Made by a program: the position numbers and the translations under genes. The notes under the pieces were generated by a model. That model was not told the origin of the DNA. It ran no database searches and saw only the letters and a program-made list of their open reading frames with translations. Positions 59,211 through 64,000 of a DNA stretch of 64,000 bases are shown piece after piece. The DNA is from Theobroma cacao. Its lineage: Eukaryota; Streptophyta; Magnoliopsida; Malvales; Malvaceae. The DNA lies in the NCBI RefSeq assembly GCF_000208745.1, contig NC_030851.1:20246791-20310790 (forward strand), read 5' to 3'. How positions within the stretch are numbered: position 1 is the first letter of the stretch; each line of letters begins with the position of its first letter.

Positions 59211-60535
59211 ATGGCTCTCCAAAAATCAATAGTGGCTGAGGGACAATCAACAAACAAACCACCTCTATTTGATGGCTCTAATTACCATTATTGGAGCACT
59301 AGAATGTTAATTTACATTAGAGCTATGGACTATGGAAATGTGGGACGTCATAACTGATGGACCCTTTATGCCTTAAACCGTGAATGTAATGACAAATGAG
59401 TTGATGCCCAAGCCAAGGTCTGATTGGATTGAGGCTGAAACTAAGAAAGTTCAAATTAGTTTTAAGGCCATCAACACATTACATTGTGCCTTGACCCCTA
59501 CTGAATTTAACAAAGTCTCAAGCTGTACAACAGCTAAACAAGTGTGGGAGAAACTTAGAATAATCCATGAATGGACTTCTCAAGTCAAGGAGTCCAAAAT
59601 TGCCCTCTTAACACATAATTATGAATGTTCAAAATGGAGCCTGGTGAGGACATCACGAGCATGCTTGATAGATTTACAAACATCACAAATAAAATGAGTC
59701 AGTTAGGCAATCCTATTCTTAAACATGAATTAGTAAAATGACTATTTAGGAGTCTACCAAAAAACTAGAAGCCTAAAGTGACTGCCATTAGAGAGGCTAA
59801 AGATCTAAACGTCATCACACTTGATGAGATTTGTGGTTCTCTTCTTACTCATGAGCTAGAGCTTAAGGAAGAAGAAGAAGAAGACCGAAGGGAAGTAAAG
59901 GAAAAGAAAAAGAGTATTGCACTTAAAGCCAGCATCCTTGAAGAAAAGTTGGAAGAGCTTTCCTGTGATGATGATGAAGAATTAGCTCTGGTTGCAAGAA
60001 AACTCAGAAAGCTAATGAGCAGAAGAAACCGAAGGCTAGCTAAAAAAGGTTTCAAAAATGACCAAGGTGCCTCGTGGAAAAACAGAAACAAAATTGACTC
60101 TAACAAAAAGGAGGAGCTCATTTGCTACGAGTGCGAGAAATCTAGTCACTTCAAGTCCGAGTGTCCATTGCTGAAAGATGAAACTCCCAAGAAAAATAAG
60201 AAATCCAAGAAAGCAATGGTGGCAGCAGCATGGTCGGACAGTGACACATCAAACTTTGAAACTGATGATGAAAAATTTGAGAAAAAAGCAAACATTTGTT
60301 TAATGGCACAAGAGGATGAAACAGAGGTAACCTCATCCCCCTGCATTAATTCTTATGATGATTTACAAGATGAGTATGAGTGCCTTTATGATGAATTTGA
60401 AAAACTTTTTTCAAAATACAAATCATTAAAGAAAAAGTCTACATTACATGAAAATGATTTGGAACAAATTAAACAAGAATTTACTTCTGTTTTTCAGCAA
60501 AGCAATATTTTGCAAGTTGAGTTAGAACACTAAAA
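59211..60535 (+). pseudogene. Copia gag
   Basis: Starts ATGGCTCTCCAAAAATCAAT (MALQKSIVAEGQSTNKPPLF, then DGSNYHYWSTRM, the usual Copia gag start). An extra G near 59335 shifts the frame before MWDVITDGPF. A 1-nt deletion near 59628 shifts it again before KMEPGEDIT. Stops interrupt ELVK*LFRSLPKN*KPKV near 59740-59770, the second a Trp-to-stop change. From 59778 it is open for 251 codons: UBN2-type gag end, a Glu/Lys-rich region, a CCHC zinc knuckle CYECEKSSHFKSEC at 60123-60164, then an acidic coiled-coil-like tail (LYDEFEKLFSKYKSLKKKS). That long C-terminal part fits the SIRE/Maximus group. Non-functional. Confidence 0.9.
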
Positions 60536-61690
60536 AACAGACTTTGAGGTTTTAAAACAAGAGCTAGATAAACAAGTCTGAAGCTTTGCAAATAATTCTT
60601 GATGAAAACACAGCTCTTAAATATTTGAAAAATGAATCTTCAAAAAGAGATGTATACCACAATAAAAATTCAGCTAAAACATTACCTAGATGTTATAATT
60701 GTGGTAAACATGGTCATTTATGATATGATTGTTTTAAGAAAAGAAAAGTGCAGAAAGTTAAGAAAATCTAGGTTCCTAAAGGATCCTTTGTTGCAACTAA
60801 AACTCAACAACCCATCAAAGTATGGGTACCTATAAAGAAAAACTAAAATTTTGTTTTGTAGGTTGAGCTAGACTTAAAGGAGACATGTTCAAAAACTCAA
60901 CTTAAGAAGAAACAGCCTTGGTACATGGACAGTGGCTGTTCACGGCACATGGCAAGATATGAAATACTGTTTGCTCAGCTGGATAAGAGAAAGGGAGGAA
61001 CCGTATCCTTTGGAGATGATTTAAAAGGAAGAATCCATGGTATAAGTACGGTTAGTAAGAATTCCCAAACTCAAATTAGTCATATGTTGTTGGTTGAAGG
61101 CTTAAAGCATAATTTACTAAGTATTAGTCAATTATGTGATAAAGGATTTAAAGTATGTTTTGATTGAACTAAGTGTGAAGTAATAGATATGAGTACAAAT
61201 AAAATCTCATTCATAGGAAAAAGATTGAAAAATATATATGTAGTTTTTCTTGAAGATCTTGAAGTAAATAGTGAGGTATGTCTTGTTGCAAATGCTAAAA
61301 ATGATCGCTGGTTGTGGCATAGAAGATTAGGACATGTAAGTTTGCATACTATGTCAAAATTGATTAGAAAGAATTTAGTAGTTGGGTTGTCGGATTTACA
61401 ATTTGAAAATGACAGAATATGTGATGCTTGTCAACTAGGAAAACAAGTTAGAACATCCTTTAAGACCAAGAAGATAGTGTCAACATCCAGACCTCTTGAA
61501 TTGTTACACATTAATCTATTTGGTCTAATAAGCACAACTAGCTTAGGAGGAAAATCTTATGGCTTTGTAATAGTTGATGACTATTCTAGATATACTTGGG
61601 TGTATTTTCTTGCTCATAAGAATGATGCTCTACAAGCATTCTTAAGTCATTGTAAGAAAGTAGAAAATGAAAAAGGACTAGCTATAGCTG
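60536..61690 (+). pseudogene. Copia nucleocapsid end, protease and truncated integrase
   Basis: A second CCHC knuckle CYNCGKHGHL*YDC is at 60691-60732, with an internal stop. The aspartic protease starts WYMDSGCSRHM (catalytic Asp codon 60928-60930), with SFGDDLKGRIHG and HNLLSISQLCDKG following and a TGA after KVCFD. The integrase zinc block HRRLGHVSLHTM...CDACQLGK is at 61318-61440 and the core starts LELLHINLFG, where the catalytic Asp is Asn (61513-61515). VIVDDYSRYTWVYFL is intact. The frame runs into LTR2 sequence near 61690, so most of integrase, RT and RNase H are gone. Copia order (integrase before RT) is clear. Confidence 0.92.
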
Positions 61691-62323
61691 CAGCGAAGAT
61701 TCGTTGTCGTATTTGACTTGCTTGCGTATCATTGAAGCTTTCATTCTTCAAATGGTTCATTATGTATGGGTTTATGATTTTCAAATGATCAATGATTAAG
61801 GGCTTGATGAGGGGTTTTTAATATGAATAGAACTAAATTACATTGTTTTGAAACAAGTGCATCATGATTTTAAATTCTCCTTTGTTGTTGCTTGTTCCCT
61901 TTCTTGTTCACTCACTGGGTTTATACTCACCATTTTCAACTTCATGTTTTCAGATCACGAGGCAGTGGTAACTAGGAAGAGGTGTCCTTGTAGACTTATA
62001 TCCATCTTTTGGTAGGTGTCTCGGCATTCAGTAGATGTACATTCGTTCGAGTCCCTCCGCTGGAAGTCAAGTCTTCTTTTTGTGATGTATAGACAAACTT
62101 GATGTAAATTATTGAGATACATGTTGTAGGCAATGAACACTTAATTGGTATGCCAATATGAGTTGGCATTGTTTAATATTACTTTGATCCTGAGTTATGA
62201 AAAGTGACTTAGTACTTTATGATGGAATTATAAACATGTCAGATTGATAGGCTTGCTTGGGCTTAATGGATTGTGTCCATTGGGCCCATGCGCCGGTCAT
62301 GACCCAGAATTTGGGTCGTGACA
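61690..62323 (+). mobile_element. LTR2 fragment (3' end of a 5' LTR)
   Basis: Joins the Copia integrase at a GCTGCAGCGAAG palindrome core and continues as LTR2: GAGGGGTTTTTAATATGAA, CACTCACTGGGTTTATACTC, TGGCATTGTTTAATATTAC, and the end ATGACCCAGAATTTGGGTCG then TGACA at 62323. It is followed by PBS, leader and gag, so this was a 5' LTR in plus orientation. Confidence 0.88.
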
Positions 62324-62327
62324 AAGT

Positions 62328-62345
62328 TGGTATCAAAGCCCTAGG
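62328..62345 (+). other. Primer-binding site of the LTR2 element
   Basis: TGGTATCAAAGCCCTAGG, 4 nt after the LTR end. Same variant as at 13931-13947. Confidence 0.9.
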
Positions 62346-62548
62346 TTTGTCTAGGTCCTAGGACTTTCTTTTGTTGGTCCAGTGGAGAGTCGGGTCTTTA
62401 TGTGGGAACTCTAGTTGTGAAGTGTGAACCGCAACACATTTTACAACTAAGTGACCGTATAGATTCCCTATCTTAGAAACTACCTTTTGCCTTAAGTATG
62501 ATTATGAAATATGTTTAATAACAAGTGTTTTCTCTTGTCTAGGTAAGA

Positions 62549-62639
62549 ATGTCGCCTAAGACACGAGCCACCTCAAGACGGATGGGGGAGCAAGATACTC
62601 CTACCGAGTTGACAGATAGCCATAAGCATGTACCTTTAG
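62549..62639 (+). pseudogene. Ty3/gypsy gag N-terminus of the LTR2 family, cut off
   Basis: ATG at 62549 opens MSPKTRATSRRMGEQDTPTE and LTDSHKHVPL, after a leader of about 200 nt. It aligns with the decayed gag start of the LTR3 element (LPKTKAASRATGKQDAP) and the MPPET relic at 13739. This is the only intact gag start in the window, and it shows that LTR2 had a coding version. The frame is broken after 30 codons by LTR1. Confidence 0.75.
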
Positions 62640-64000
62640 TGTCAAACCTTGTTCTATAAAATAATTACGATGTCATTTACATGCTCAATAGAATATTTGC
62701 ATGTTTAGGAAGTTCGAAGAATCGTTAAAAGACGATATTACTTCTAATGGTACCATTAAGTCGATTAAGCCTTCAACTAGTTCAAATAAGAATTTTGAGG
62801 TGAAATTAAGAGTTTCACAATTCAGGGATGACTCAAAATGGTAATTCGGAGTTCGAGGATCAATTTGGAGTCAAACCGAAATTTTCACTATTCAGGGGTA
62901 AAATGATCATTTGCCACTTGATGACAAAATGAGAATTTTGAAAAAAGATTTGTTTTTTGGCCCCATTTAACTTATTGGAGTATGATTTGAGTATTAGAGT
63001 ATAATTTGAGGGTTTGGCAGTGAAAAAGTTTAATTTCGATGATTTTTGGAGTGTAAGGGCAAAATCGTAATTTTTCCACCCATGGATAAATTTTGAGATT
63101 TTGAGAGAATTTAGATCAAATTTGACAGATTGGAGAATGGTATGAGTATAAGGGATGAAAAATATGTCTATGGGCAATTTTTCAGTTTTTGTGGCAAAAA
63201 TGTAATTTTTGACTTTTACAGGGGCAAAAGTGTAAATTTCAAAAATTACTCCACCAAGACTTTGGATAAGTCTGAGAATTTTATCTAAGCTATGGATATG
63301 TGGGACAAGTGTATGGTGAAAATTTGGAAATAAATGGATGGCTAGAATTTAAGGAATTAATAAAACCAAAAAAAATGAATAAAATAATATTATATTATTT
63401 TAGCCTTTAAAAATGTCAAAATTCCAGAATTCTCATCTTCTTCAGCCGCCCAAACCGGGAGAGAAAAAGGGGGAAAATAAATAAGAACCCTAGCTGAAAA
63501 AATTTGGGGAAAATCAAGAGAAATCAAAAAATCAAGCATTAAAAAGGTAAATTTCATTGATTTTCCTTGTGATTTTCACTACCCATGCATTTTTTTCTCG
63601 TTTCCATGCAAAATTAGAAAGTGGGTATGGACACCCATGCTGGCCAAACCTCCATGGATGAGTTTTGAACTTGAGTTTTGGTTGATTTCAATTGAATTAA
63701 GTGATTTTAGTTAGGTTATATTGAAATATAGCAAAAATAAGCTAGAGAAATAATTTTCTCCCATTGAAACCCATTATGCCGAATTTTCTAGGGGAATATT
63801 GGCTACTGATCTTGATGTTTATTTGAGGAATTATGATGAATAATGATGAATTATGAGCCTAGAAAAATAATGAGAATTTTCGGAGCAAAAATATGAATTT
63901 TTACCCACTAGGGGTATTTTCGTAATTTGCTATCGAGACTGATAATTTGCACCACACTGAGGAACATTAAGTCAATTTGGGTGCAATTGAGGTATAGAAA
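62640..64000 (+). mobile_element. LTR1, copy C, first ~1.36 kb (runs off the window)
   Basis: Starts TGTCAAACCTTGTTCTATAA and follows LTR1 copy B in order: TTCGGAGTTCGAGG, GGGGTAAAATGATCATTTGC, GGGGCAAAAGTGTAA, a purine-rich GGGAGAGAAAAAGGG stretch (63458), ACCCATGCTGGCCAAACC (63629). It inserted into LTR2-family gag (preceding pentamer TTTAG). Whether it is a solo LTR or a 5' LTR lies outside the window. Confidence 0.85.

Noticed and set aside
59849..60121. 90-codon Ser/Leu-rich minus frame
   Set aside because: Antisense shadow of the Copia gag Glu/Lys-rich region.
1..64000. tRNA and rRNA genes, organelle insertions
   Set aside because: No cloverleaf-like A/B box pair with matching arms, rRNA core or recognisable plastid/mitochondrial gene was seen by eye; tRNA-like strings are PBS sites.

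Overview
The window is nuclear DNA from a flowering plant, most likely a dicot. It is AT-rich and built almost entirely from decayed LTR retrotransposons nested in one another. All primer-binding sites seen are of the initiator tRNA-Met type. Other plant signs are Ty3/gypsy chromodomain pol remains, SIRE/Maximus-like Copia, a MuDR-type (MULE) transposase and F-box/FBD genes. I cannot name the species. No intact host gene was found. The only host-like coding remains are two tandem F-box/FBD pseudogenes and one unrecognised 84-codon ORF.

Layout. 1-5153: minus-strand Ty3/gypsy element (start of RT, protease, gag, PBS, 2.9 kb LTR, here 'LTR1'), running off the left edge. 6729-16614: complete minus-strand element with two 'LTR2' LTRs (TGTGAGACC...GGGCTGTGACA), PBS and PPT, whose 4.6 kb interior has lost nearly all coding sequence; a plus-strand LTR2 fragment follows to 17430. 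18392-21709: solo LTR ('LTR4') with target-site duplication (TSD) TTAAT. 21715-25620: non-coding, with an array of a CATGGCGTGTAGCAAC-like motif at its right end. 25626-31179: second solo LTR4 (TSD GTAGA), split by a solo LTR1 (27099-30017, TSD TCTAG) that holds a 95 bp run of N. 31323-38751: dead minus-strand Ty3/gypsy element with 'LTR3' LTRs and an RT whose catalytic core is deleted. 38757-45362: Copia-type LTR remnant, split by a solo LTR2 (38970-44236) that is itself split by an inverted solo LTR2 (40187-42926, TSD TAATA). 45436-48180: MULE transposase pseudogene, then an array of the same CATGGCGTGTAGCAAC-like motif. 50265-57990: tandem duplication of an F-box/FBD pseudogene plus array; copy A is cut by a solo LTR2, and copy B keeps the empty site. 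58013-61690: Copia element (LTR, PBS, gag, protease, start of integrase), broken and joined to the end of an LTR2 element (PBS and gag start), which is cut at 62640 by a further LTR1 running off the right edge.

Two patterns go beyond ordinary annotation. First, four LTR types from both superfamilies each carry many dispersed copies of their own 10-20 bp near-perfect palindrome: ATGTATCGATACAT in LTR3, CTCGCTGCAGCGAG in LTR2, TTAATCGATTAA in the Copia-type LTR remnant, CTTAGTCGACTAAG in the Copia LTR at 58 kb. Second, arrays of a CATGGCGTGTA(G/A)CAAC motif recur at four sites, tied to the MULE and the F-box duplication. At least five solo LTRs show that LTR-LTR recombination removes elements actively at this locus.
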